Below are positions 7,668-16,207 of a stretch of 17,804 nucleotides of DNA, piece by piece. A program made the position numbers and the translations under genes. Positions within the stretch are counted from its first letter, which is position 1. The number at the start of each line of letters is the position of its first letter. The notes beneath the pieces were generated by a model. That model worked only from the letters and a program-made list of their open reading frames with translations. It was not told the DNA's origin and did not search any database. Origin of the DNA: Streptomyces sp. NRRL F-525 (GTDB lineage: Bacteria > Actinomycetota > Actinomycetes > Streptomycetales > Streptomycetaceae); NCBI RefSeq assembly GCF_000716605.1, contig NZ_JNXE01000074.1, forward strand, positions 1 through 17,804. Direction: 5' to 3'.

Positions 7668-8618
7668 GTGACCTACTCTCCGCCGCCCGGTGCGCCCCGG
7701 GCCCGCATCCCCGGGCCGCAGCAGCCACCGCCGACGTACCCCCAGATCCGTACCGGACTGTGGAAGCACTGTCTGGGCGGCGGGCTGGCGCTGTGGGTGC
7801 TGACCGCGCTGGTCACGTACGCGACGAAGAACACCACCCTCCTGCCGACGCTGATCCTGCTCGGCAGCTTCCTGGTGCCGGTGACCTTCGTCCTGTGGGC
7901 GTACGAGCGGCACGGGCGCGACCTGGGCGTCAGCGTGATCCTCGGCTGCTTCCTGACCGGCGGCACGCTCGGGGTGCTGGGCGCCTCGGTGATGGAGTAC
8001 TACCTGTTGCACCCCTCCCTGTGGATGTTCGTCGGCGTCGGCCTCATCGAGGAGGCCGTGAAGCTCGGGGCACTGATGTTCGTGCTGCGGCGGCAGCCCC
8101 GGCTGCACGGGATGCGCGCCGGGCTGGTGCTCGGCGCGACGGTCGGCTTCGGGTTCGCCGCCCTGGAGAGCGCCGGGTACGCCTTCAACGCGGCCGTCTC
8201 CACCAAGGGCATCGATCTGCGGGCACTCCTGGAGACCGAGATCCTGCGCGGGGTCCTCGCCCCCTTCGGGCACGGCCTGTGGACGGCGATCGCGGGTGGC
8301 GTCCTGCTCACGTACCGGCAGCTGAACGGGCGCTTCCGGTTCACCGCCCCGGTCGTCGGCACGTATCTCGGCGTCTCTTTGCTGCACGCCCTGTGGGACT
8401 CGACGCACGGCATCGCGATCTGGCTGGTGGCCCGGCTGTCGAGCACGGGCCTCGACAAGCACCTGTTCGCCCAGGGGTACATCCCGAGTCCGACCGACCA
8501 ACAGGAGCACCTGTTCACGCTGTTCTCGGTGGGCGGGATGGTGTTCGTGGCCCTGTACGGCATCACCTGGGTGCGGTCGCTGGCCCGGCGCGATCCCTCT
8601 TGGAGAAATACCCCCTAG
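7668..8618 (+). CDS. PrsW-family intramembrane metalloprotease
   Basis: A 316-residue membrane protein. The start is GTG 7668, seven bases after GAGGGG (7655-7660); the frame is open to 7575, but that part has no ribosome site. A proline-rich cytoplasmic N-terminus (1-27) precedes about eight hydrophobic segments. The PrsW/CAAX-like metalloprotease motifs are present: the GLIEEAVK glutamate pair (Glu128-129), FAALESAGY (Glu167), PFGHGLWTA (His202) and LLHALWDSTHG (His240). In Bacillus, PrsW makes the first cut in an anti-sigma factor; the target here is unknown and no anti-sigma partner lies beside it. Its TAG stop (8616-8618) is the centre of the copper operator of the next operon, so its final residues are encoded by regulatory DNA. 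Confidence 0.88.
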   Translation: MTYSPPPGAPRARIPGPQQPPPTYPQIRTGLWKHCLGGGLALWVLTALVTYATKNTTLLPTLILLGSFLVPVTFVLWAYERHGRDLGVSVILGCFLTGGTLGVLGASVMEYYLLHPSLWMFVGVGLIEEAVKLGALMFVLRRQPRLHGMRAGLVLGATVGFGFAALESAGYAFNAAVSTKGIDLRALLETEILRGVLAPFGHGLWTAIAGGVLLTYRQLNGRFRFTAPVVGTYLGVSLLHALWDSTHGIAIWLVARLSSTGLDKHLFAQGYIPSPTDQQEHLFTLFSVGGMVFVALYGITWVRSLARRDPSWRNTP

Positions 8619-8627
8619 GGGTATACT
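8600..8627 (+). promoter_or_regulatory. Promoter of the copZ-copA operon
   Basis: A -35 box TTGGAG (8600-8605) and an excellent -10 box TATACT (8622-8627) are separated by 16 bases. The copper operator fills the spacer. Transcription would begin near 8634, giving a leader of about 57 bases before copZ. Confidence 0.7.
8608..8624. promoter_or_regulatory. CsoR-type copper operator
   Basis: ATACCCCCTAGGGGTAT has perfect 7-base arms around a 3-base centre. This G/C-tract dyad flanked by TA is the form known for the copper-sensing repressor CsoR in actinobacteria. Its position between -35 and -10 of a copper-efflux operon supports the call. No csoR gene lies in the window, so the repressor would act in trans. 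Confidence 0.82.
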
Positions 8628-8690
8628 CTGAGGACAGAGTGAGCCACCGTGGGCCACTCCGACCTCACACGCCTCCACGAGGAGAACGAC

Positions 8691-8930
8691 ATGACCGCCC
8701 AGACCGACACCCAGGGTTCCGTCACCACCGTCTACAAGGTGAGCGGGATGAGCTGCGGACACTGCGAGGGCTCCGTCTCCGGCGAGATCTCCCAGCTGCC
8801 CGGCGTCACCTCGGTGAAGGCCGTCGCGTCGACCGGCGAGGTCACGGTCGTCTCCGCCGCCCCGCTCGACGACGAGACCGTCCGCGCGGCGGTCGACGAG
8901 GCGGGCTTCGAGCTCGTCGGCCAGGCCTGA
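8691..8930 (+). CDS. copZ: Copper chaperone, heavy-metal-associated domain protein
   Basis: A 79-residue single HMA domain. The start, ATG 8691, follows GAGGAG with a six-base gap; an upstream in-frame GTG at 8649 lacks a ribosome site. The metal-binding loop is GMSCGHC (Cys22 and Cys25), followed by the ferredoxin-like fold with LPGVTSVKAVASTGEVTV (36-53) and the C-terminal VDEAGFELVG. CopZ carries Cu(I) in the cytoplasm and hands it to the CopA exporter, which is the next gene. The operator directly upstream indicates induction by copper. Confidence 0.95.
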   Translation: MTAQTDTQGSVTTVYKVSGMSCGHCEGSVSGEISQLPGVTSVKAVASTGEVTVVSAAPLDDETVRAAVDEAGFELVGQA

Positions 8931-9023
8931 CCGGCATCAGCCCGAGCGACACCCGCACGACGATTCTGCTTTCCGACCGGGCCGTGCCGACCAGCTGATA
9001 CTGGCTCCGCGCGGTCCGGTCCG

Positions 9024-9040
9024 ATGTCTGGAGTCCGGAC

Positions 9041-9042
<2 letters not shown>
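9024..9042 (+). promoter_or_regulatory. Dyad covering the copA ribosome site and start codon
   Basis: ATGTCTGGAGTCCGGACAT has 9-base arms with one mismatch around a single central base. It contains the GGAG ribosome site (9030-9033) and the first two bases of the copA ATG. As RNA the stem would be somewhat shorter because a loop needs at least three bases. Whether it controls translation is untested. Confidence 0.35.
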
Positions 9043-11305
<2,263 letters not shown>

Positions 11306-11385
11306 AGTTCCGCAAAGTTACCGGGAGTTACGGGAAGCTGAAGTAAGAGTCCCCCTAGAGACCGAGGACGGCCTCACATAAGCTC

Positions 11386-11415
11386 TTCACAAGGCTCGCG
11401 CATCATCCTTACGCT
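11386..11415 (+). promoter_or_regulatory. Promoter for the candidate RNA gene
   Basis: TTCACA (11386-11391) and TACGCT (11410-11415) are separated by 18 bases, a close match to the main vegetative promoter pattern of Streptomyces (TTGACA, 18, TAnnnT). It faces right, toward the hairpin series; the start of transcription should fall near 11422. Confidence 0.6.
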
Positions 11416-11417
11416 GG

Positions 11418-11895
11418 GGCCCCGACCACGACATCGGGGCTCTTGCGCACCTAACGGACATATGCAAGAGACGCAGATCACAGTGATGTGAACGTAACCA
11501 TCGAAGGGGTTCGAAGGTCTAAGTTGACGATGTCAGCAAGCGTCTTGGGGGGCGCGAACTGGCATCTGAGGATGTCTTGGGGGACTTCCTCAGAGATGCG
11601 TTGCCGGGGCACGTGCAACGGGGAGCTTTGAGCGGCCCTCCCGACGTGCGATGTCCCGGCAGATCGCACACATCACTGGCTCCACCCAGTAGTACGAGGA
11701 GTTTTGCTCGTTCTACTCAAACGAAGCTCGGCTTCATCGGGCTTCGGCAGTACGCAGTACAGCGATTCAGGCGCTGGTTCTCAAAGACGCCCGGCCGGAT
11801 CCCGTGGGGGGAATCCGCACCGGGACATGGGAAGGCGCCCTGTACGCCGGCCCGTGGGGGGACCGTCGGCAGGGCGCCTTCTTCCCACCCCTTTT
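11418..11895 (+). ncRNA. Candidate structured non-coding RNA upstream of (facing) gltA
   Basis: No reading frame here has a protein-like sequence with a proper ribosome site, yet the plus strand folds into many hairpins in series: 11419-11440 (7 bp), 11440-11470 (7 bp, alternative to the first), 11497-11518 (5 bp plus 3 bp, GGGG loop), 11523-11537 (6 bp), 11540-11555 (5 bp, TTGGGG loop), 11566-11593 (7 bp, U-U mismatch, 3 bp, TTGGGG loop), 11599-11620 (6 bp, G-rich loop), 11646-11669 (7 bp perfect), 11688-11717 (5 bp, T-T mismatch, 5 bp), 11723-11735 (5 bp) and 11796-11817 (G-rich loop). A good promoter precedes it and a T-run terminator ends it. CCCGTGGGGGGA is repeated at 11801-11812 and 11851-11862. 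An RNA of about 470 nucleotides is my reading. From memory, a small RNA was mapped beside the citrate synthase gene of S. coelicolor; I could not verify that it is this one. Confidence 0.5.
11831..11895 (+). terminator. Intrinsic terminator of the candidate RNA
   Basis: GAAGGCGCCCTG (11831-11842) pairs perfectly with 11870-11881, a 12-bp stem. Extra pairing is possible inside the 27-base loop. TTTTT follows at 11892-11896, ten bases beyond the stem. The minus strand has no T run on the other side, so it points rightward. Confidence 0.65.
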
Positions 11896-11925
11896 TAAGG
11901 CTCGGTTCGCCTCCGGGGCGCCAAA

Positions 11926-11993
11926 GTCGTTGTCGAGAGGCCGACCGTGCTCGACCCTGCGGACCTCCGCGCGCTCGGCCTCTCGACAACGAC
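11926..11993. terminator. Long hairpin with 19-bp perfect arms
   Basis: 11926-11944 (GTCGTTGTCGAGAGGCCGA) is the exact reverse complement of 11975-11993. The 30-base loop contains a further GCGGA/TCCGC pair. It lies in the convergent space between the candidate RNA and gltA and could stop transcription from either side. No T run follows. Confidence 0.55.
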
Positions 11994-12044
11994 GCGCCCC
12001 TTCGGCTCACTCGCCGCGTCAGGCGAGGGAGTTGAAGGGGCGCG
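11993..12044. terminator. Second long hairpin, probable gltA terminator
   Basis: CGCGCCCCTTC (11993-12003) pairs perfectly with 12034-12044. Inside, CTC and CTCGCC (12006-12015) pair with GGCGAG and GAG (12022-12031), so nearly the whole element is double-stranded. It is 133 bases past the gltA stop and directly abuts the preceding hairpin. Confidence 0.55.
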
Positions 12045-12096
12045 GTCTTGTCGTGGTCCGGAGTTTCCTTTGGGACGCCGGCCACTGCCGCTTTCA

Positions 12097-12152
12097 GGGG
12101 CGCGGGGAACTGCGCGACCAGCCCCCACCGGGCCCGCGGCAAACAACGGACC
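12097..12152 (+). repeat. Streptomyces intergenic repeat, copy 2 (after gltA)
   Basis: 12097-12123 is identical over 27 bases to the reverse strand of copy 1 at 4475-4501, and similarity continues with CCCGC.G...ACAACGG to about 12150. It sits 25-80 bases beyond the gltA stop, in the space between convergent units, which is the usual position of this element. Confidence 0.75.
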
Positions 12153-12176
12153 CGGCTGAGCGCTTGGCGCAGTGCT

Positions 12177-13466
12177 TCAGCGACCCTCGACCGGGACGAA
12201 GTCCCGCTCGACGACACCGGTGTAGATCTGACGCGGGCGCCCGATACGAGAACCCGGCTCCTTGATCATCTCGTGCCACTGGGCGATCCAGCCCGGGAGG
12301 CGGCCGAGGGCGAACAGGACCGTGAACATCTCGGTCGGGAAGCCCATGGCCCGGTAGATCAGGCCGGTGTAGAAGTCGACGTTCGGGTAGAGGTTGCGCG
12401 AGACGAAGTAGTCGTCGGAGAGCGCGTGCTCCTCGAGCTTCAGCGCGATGTCCAGCAGCTCGTCGGACTTGCCGAGGGCCGAGAGGACGTCGTGCGCCGC
12501 CGCCTTGATGATCTTCGCGCGCGGGTCGAAGGACTTGTACACCCGGTGGCCGAAGCCCATCAGGCGGACGCCGTCCTCCTTGTTCTTCACCTTGCGGATG
12601 AAGGAGTCGACATCGCCGCCGTTGGCCTGGATGCCTTCCAGCATCTCCAGGACGGACTGGTTGGCGCCGCCGTGCAGCGGGCCCCACAGCGCGTTGATGC
12701 CGGCCGAGATCGACGCGAACATGTTGGCCTGCGAGGAACCGACCAGGCGGACCGTGGACGTGGAGCAGTTCTGCTCGTGGTCCGCGTGCAGGATCAGCAG
12801 CTTGTCGAGCGCGGAGACGACGACCGGGTCGAGGTCGTACTCCTGCGCCGGGACCGAGAAGGTCATGCGCAGGAAGTTCTCGACGTAGCCGAGGTCGTTG
12901 CGCGGGTAGACGAACGGGTGGCCGATCGACTTCTTGTACGCGTACGCCGCGATCGTCGGGAGCTTGGCGAGCAGCCGGATCGTGGAGAGGTTGCGCTGCT
13001 TCTCGTCGAACGGGTTGTGGCTGTCCTGGTAGAAGGTGGACAGCGCCGAGACGACCGACGACAGCATCGCCATCGGGTGGGCGTCGCGCGGGAAGCCCTT
13101 GTAGAAGTTCTTGACGTCCTCGTGCAGCAGGGTGTGCTGCGTGATGTCGTTCTTGAACACGGTGAGCTCGTCGACGGTCGGCAGCTCGCCGTTGATGAGC
13201 AGGTAGGCGACCTCCACGAACGTGGAGCGCTCGGCCAGCTGCTCGATCGGGTAGCCGCGGTACCGGAGGATGCCCTGCTCACCGTCGAGGTAGGTGATGG
13301 CGGATTTATAGGCGGCGGTGTTCCCATAGCCGCTGTCCAGCGTCACCAGACCGGTCTGGGCGCGGAGCTTCCCGATGTCGAAGCCCTTGTCGCCGACGGT
13401 GCTGTCGATCACCGGATAGGTGTACTCGCCGTCGCCGTACCGCAGTACTACAGAGTTGTCGCTCAC
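12177..13466 (-). CDS. gltA: Citrate synthase
   Basis: A 429-residue enzyme that condenses acetyl-CoA and oxaloacetate at the entry to the TCA cycle, in the cytoplasm. The start is GTG 13466 (MSDNSVVLRYGDGEYTYPVI), with GAGGG about six bases upstream; the ATG four codons earlier would lie on the ribosome site. The length and N-terminal beta domain fit the hexameric, NADH-sensitive-type family found in E. coli and actinobacteria. The catalytic triad is present: GPLHGGAN (His265), GFGHRVYK (His307) and NVDFYTG (Asp364), with LHADHEQN (227-234) for oxaloacetate. The gene is also called citA in Streptomyces. It is separated from the upstream recD-like gene by 243 bases that carry a large dyad on the likely promoter. 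Confidence 0.97.
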   Translation of the reverse strand: MSDNSVVLRYGDGEYTYPVIDSTVGDKGFDIGKLRAQTGLVTLDSGYGNTAAYKSAITYLDGEQGILRYRGYPIEQLAERSTFVEVAYLLINGELPTVDELTVFKNDITQHTLLHEDVKNFYKGFPRDAHPMAMLSSVVSALSTFYQDSHNPFDEKQRNLSTIRLLAKLPTIAAYAYKKSIGHPFVYPRNDLGYVENFLRMTFSVPAQEYDLDPVVVSALDKLLILHADHEQNCSTSTVRLVGSSQANMFASISAGINALWGPLHGGANQSVLEMLEGIQANGGDVDSFIRKVKNKEDGVRLMGFGHRVYKSFDPRAKIIKAAAHDVLSALGKSDELLDIALKLEEHALSDDYFVSRNLYPNVDFYTGLIYRAMGFPTEMFTVLFALGRLPGWIAQWHEMIKEPGSRIGRPRQIYTGVVERDFVPVEGR

Positions 13467-13542
13467 GTCATCCCTCACCGACGTTGTGCCTCTTCTTCGA
13501 GGTTGCCCTGACTGTCTCTACCATCCCCCATTTGGCGCAGGA

Positions 13543-13552
13543 GAGTGCACTC
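13543..13552. promoter_or_regulatory. GAGTGCACTC palindrome in the gltA leader
   Basis: A perfect 10-base palindrome 76 bases upstream of the gltA start. It shares the AGTGC half-site with the larger dyad at 13573-13595, so both may bind the same factor. Confidence 0.3.
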
Positions 13553-13566
13553 GGGGTCGACCATTG

Positions 13567-13595
13567 GGCCTATTGGCGGCACTCAGTGCCGCCAA
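13567..13595 (-). promoter_or_regulatory. Probable gltA promoter overlapped by a 23-base dyad
   Basis: TTGGCGGCACT (13573-13583) and its exact reverse complement (13585-13595) surround one central base. On the minus strand the outer arm supplies a -35-like TTGGCG (13595-13590) and, 17 bases on, TAGGCC (13572-13567) is a possible -10. A dimeric regulator on this dyad would cover the promoter. I do not recognise the site as that of a named actinobacterial regulator. Confidence 0.5.
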
Positions 13596-13650
13596 CCTGC
13601 TCATCCTGCCCCCTCCACCCCGGCATCTGGAAGTGCTGTGTGACCTTCCT

Positions 13651-13684
13651 GACTCATTTGATCGATCATTTTTTGTGATGAGTC
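13651..13684. terminator. AT-rich inverted repeat after the recD-like gene
   Basis: GACTCAT (13651-13657) pairs with ATGAGTC (13678-13684); between them lie the palindrome TGATCGATCA (13659-13668) and a run of six T (A on the minus strand). It is 26 bases past the recD stop. It is strikingly AT-rich for this genome and may be a terminator or a regulator site. Confidence 0.35.
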
Positions 13685-13709
13685 CGGCCGTACGCCCGAA
13701 CACCTGCGC

Positions 13710-15974
13710 TCACGGGCCCGAGAGTCTGAAGTCCAGGGCCGTGCAGCGCCTGCCCGCCGACACCGTGCGGACCGCCTGGCCGATCGCCTTGCGTGAACCT
13801 ACGAGGACGACCAGCTGTTTGGCCCGGGTCACGGCCGTATACAGCAGGTTCCGCTGGAGCATGGTCCACGCGCTCGTGGTGACCGGGATCACGACGGCCG
13901 GATATTCGCTGCCCTGGGAGCGGTGGATCGTCACCGCGTACGCGTGCGACAGCTCGTCCAGTTCGTCGAATTCGTACGGCACTTCCTCATCCTCGTCCGT
14001 CAGCACCGTGAGGCGCTGGTCCACCGGGTCGAGTGAGGTGACGACGCCTACCGTGCCGTTGAAGACGCCGTTCTCGCCCTTCTCGTAGTTGTTGCGGATC
14101 TGGGTGACCTTGTCGCCGACGCGGAAGACCCGGCCGCCGAACCGCTTCTCGGCGACGTCGGGACGGCCGGGCGTGATCGCCTGCTGCAGCAGGCCGTTGA
14201 GGTTGCCCGCGCCCGCCGGGCCCCTGTGCATGGGCGCGAGCACCTGGATGTCCCGGCGCGGGTCGAGCCCGAACTTGGCCGGAATCCGCCGCGCCGCCAC
14301 GTCCACGGTGAGCCGGCCGGCCTCCTCCGTGTCGTCCTCGACGAAGAGGAAGAAGTCCTTCATGCCGTCGGTGACGGGGTGCTGCCCGGAGTTGATCCGG
14401 TGCGCGTTGGCGATGACGCCGGACTGCTGGGCCTGGCGGAACACGCGCGTGAGGCGTACGGCGGGGATCGGGCCGCCGTCGGCCAGCAGGTCGCGCAGCA
14501 CCTCGCCGGCGCCGACGCTGGGGAGCTGGTCCACGTCTCCGACGAAGAGGATGTGGGCTCCTGGGGGCACTGCTTTGACGAGCTTGTTGGCGAGGAGCAG
14601 GTCGAGCATGGAGGCCTCGTCGACGACCACCAGGTCGGCGTCCAGGGGGCGGTCCTTGTCGTACGCCGCGTCGCCGCCGGGCTTGAGTTCCAGGAGGCGG
14701 TGGACAGTTGAGGCCTCGGCGCCGGTGAGTTCGGCGAGGCGTTTGGCCGCGCGGCCGGTGGGGGCGGCGAGGACGACCTTGGCCTTCTTGGCGCGGGCCA
14801 GTTCGACGATGGAGCGGACCGTGAAGGATTTGCCGCAGCCGGGGCCGCCGGTGAGGACGGCGACTTTCTTGGTCAACGCGAGCTTGACGGCGGCCTCTTG
14901 TTCGGGCGCGAGTTCCACGCCTGTTTTCCCCTTCAGCCATGCCAGCGCCTTGTCCCAGGCCACGTCGTGGAAGCCGGGCATGCGGTCCGCGTCGGTGTGG
15001 AGGAGGCGGCGGAGCTGGGCGGCCAGGGAGAGTTCGGCGCGGTGGAAGGGGACCAGGTAGACGGCGGTGACGGGGTCGGGGCTGCCGTCGGGTCCGGGAA
15101 CCTTTTCGCGTACGACCCCGGGGTCGCCGGACTCCTCGTCGGGGAGGGCGAGTTCGGCCAGGCACTCGATGACGAGGCCGGTGTCGACCTGGAGGAGCTT
15201 GACGGCGTCGGCGATCAGGCGCTCTTCGGGGAGGTAGCAGTTGCCCTGGTCGGTGGCCTGCGAAAGGGCGTACTGGAGGCCTGCCTTGACGCGCTCCGGG
15301 CTGTCATGCGGGATGCCGACGGACTGGGCGATCTTGTCGGCGGTGAGGAAACCGATGCCCCAGACGTCGGAGGCGAGGCGGTACGGCTGGTTCTTCACTA
15401 TCGAGATCGACGCGTCGCCGTACTTCTTGTAGATGCGCACCGCGATCGACGTGGACACCTCGACGGTCTGGAGGAAGAGCATGACCTCCTTGATCGCCTT
15501 CTGTTCCTCCCAGGCGTCGGTGATCTTCTTGGTGCGTTTGGGGCCGAGCCCCGGGACCTCGATGAGGCGCTTGGGCTCGTCCTCGATGATCTGGAGGGTG
15601 TCCAGGCCGAAGTGCTGGGTGATGCGGTCGGCGAAGACCGGGCCGATGCCCTTGACGAGGCCTGAGCCGAGGTAGCGGCGGATGCCCTGGATCGTGGCGG
15701 GGAGGAGGGTCGTGTAGTTCTCGACGGTGAACTGCTTGCCGTACTGGGGGTGCGAGCCCCAACGGCCCTCCATGCGGAGGGATTCGCCGGCCTGTGCGCC
15801 GAGCAGTGCGCCTACGACGGTGAGGAGGTCTCCGCCGCCCCGGCCGGTGTCTACGCGGGCGACCGTGTAGCCGTTGTCCTCGTTGGCGTAGGTGATCCGC
15901 TCCAGGACGCCTTCGAGGACGGCGAGGTGCCGCTCGCCTGTGGGGGTCCCCGGTTTTGCCGCCTGGTTGGACAT
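13710..15974 (-). CDS. recD2: RecD2-type ATP-dependent DNA helicase
   Basis: A 754-residue SF1B helicase that unwinds DNA 5' to 3' in repair. The N-terminal region (1-95) has the OB-like segment typical of RecD2 (LEGVLERITYANEDNGYTVA), then helix-hairpin-helix turns VKGIGPVFADRI (107-118), VPGLGPKRTKKI (140-151) and GIGFLTADKIA (206-216). The motor motifs are Walker A GGPGCGKS (376-383), APTGRAAKRL (404-413), Walker B VVVDEAS (449-455), GDVDQLPSVGAGEVL (479-493), TIHRSQGSEY (682-691) and TAVTRAKQLVVLVG (713-726). This is the RecD2 form that works without RecBC. The start, ATG 15974, shows no clear ribosome site. It lies 39 bases after the DUF397 gene on the same strand, so read-through from that operon is possible. 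Confidence 0.94.
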   Translation of the reverse strand: MSNQAAKPGTPTGERHLAVLEGVLERITYANEDNGYTVARVDTGRGGGDLLTVVGALLGAQAGESLRMEGRWGSHPQYGKQFTVENYTTLLPATIQGIRRYLGSGLVKGIGPVFADRITQHFGLDTLQIIEDEPKRLIEVPGLGPKRTKKITDAWEEQKAIKEVMLFLQTVEVSTSIAVRIYKKYGDASISIVKNQPYRLASDVWGIGFLTADKIAQSVGIPHDSPERVKAGLQYALSQATDQGNCYLPEERLIADAVKLLQVDTGLVIECLAELALPDEESGDPGVVREKVPGPDGSPDPVTAVYLVPFHRAELSLAAQLRRLLHTDADRMPGFHDVAWDKALAWLKGKTGVELAPEQEAAVKLALTKKVAVLTGGPGCGKSFTVRSIVELARAKKAKVVLAAPTGRAAKRLAELTGAEASTVHRLLELKPGGDAAYDKDRPLDADLVVVDEASMLDLLLANKLVKAVPPGAHILFVGDVDQLPSVGAGEVLRDLLADGGPIPAVRLTRVFRQAQQSGVIANAHRINSGQHPVTDGMKDFFLFVEDDTEEAGRLTVDVAARRIPAKFGLDPRRDIQVLAPMHRGPAGAGNLNGLLQQAITPGRPDVAEKRFGGRVFRVGDKVTQIRNNYEKGENGVFNGTVGVVTSLDPVDQRLTVLTDEDEEVPYEFDELDELSHAYAVTIHRSQGSEYPAVVIPVTTSAWTMLQRNLLYTAVTRAKQLVVLVGSRKAIGQAVRTVSAGRRCTALDFRLSGP

Positions 15975-16013
15975 GGGTCGACGGTACCGGGCGGGTGTGA
16001 CAGTGGGGTGGGG

Positions 16014-16199
16014 TCAGGGGTGGGGGTGCGGCTTCAGGGCTTCGATGAAGGTGGTGAAAGCAGGGGCCGGGAAGGTGAGGGTGGCCCTGGAGGGGGTTTT
16101 CGTGTCGCGGACGGCTACGTGGGTGGGGGTGTTCGCGATCTCCACGCAACTGTTGCCGTCACCCTCGCCGGAGTAGGACGACTTCCGCCAGTTGTCCAT
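16014..16199 (-). CDS. DUF397 small protein
   Basis: A 61-residue protein that is one DUF397 domain: WRKSSYSGEGDGNSCVEIA (4-22), then VAVRDTKTP (32-40) and a hydrophobic C-terminal stretch LTFPAPAFTTFIEALK. I use ATG 16199 because GAGG lies six bases before it; a GTG at 16211 that overlaps the upstream stop as GTGA is the alternative and would add four residues. DUF397 genes accompany DUF5753 helix-turn-helix regulators in Streptomyces, including the whiJ-like loci and the Scr1/Scr2 pair. The small protein is thought to bind or modulate the regulator; some pairs have been likened to toxin-antitoxin systems. The direction of the effect here is unknown. Confidence 0.88.
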   Translation of the reverse strand: MDNWRKSSYSGEGDGNSCVEIANTPTHVAVRDTKTPSRATLTFPAPAFTTFIEALKPHPHP

Positions 16200-16207
16200 G
16201 CGTTGCC

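Noticed and set aside
11497..11518. A tRNA-like GGTTCGAA segment
   Set aside because: It belongs to a simple tetraloop hairpin; there is no acceptor stem, D arm or anticodon arm around it.
11540..11870. 6C RNA on the minus strand, because its loops would contain runs of six C
   Set aside because: The promoter and T-run terminator point to the plus strand, there are many more than two hairpins, and the 6C RNA gene is, as I recall, at another locus in Streptomyces.
11577..12035. Open frames of 60-166 codons across 11577-12265 on both strands
   Set aside because: They run through hairpin arms and the intergenic repeat, have Arg/Pro/Ser-rich sequence without family features, and lack good ribosome sites.
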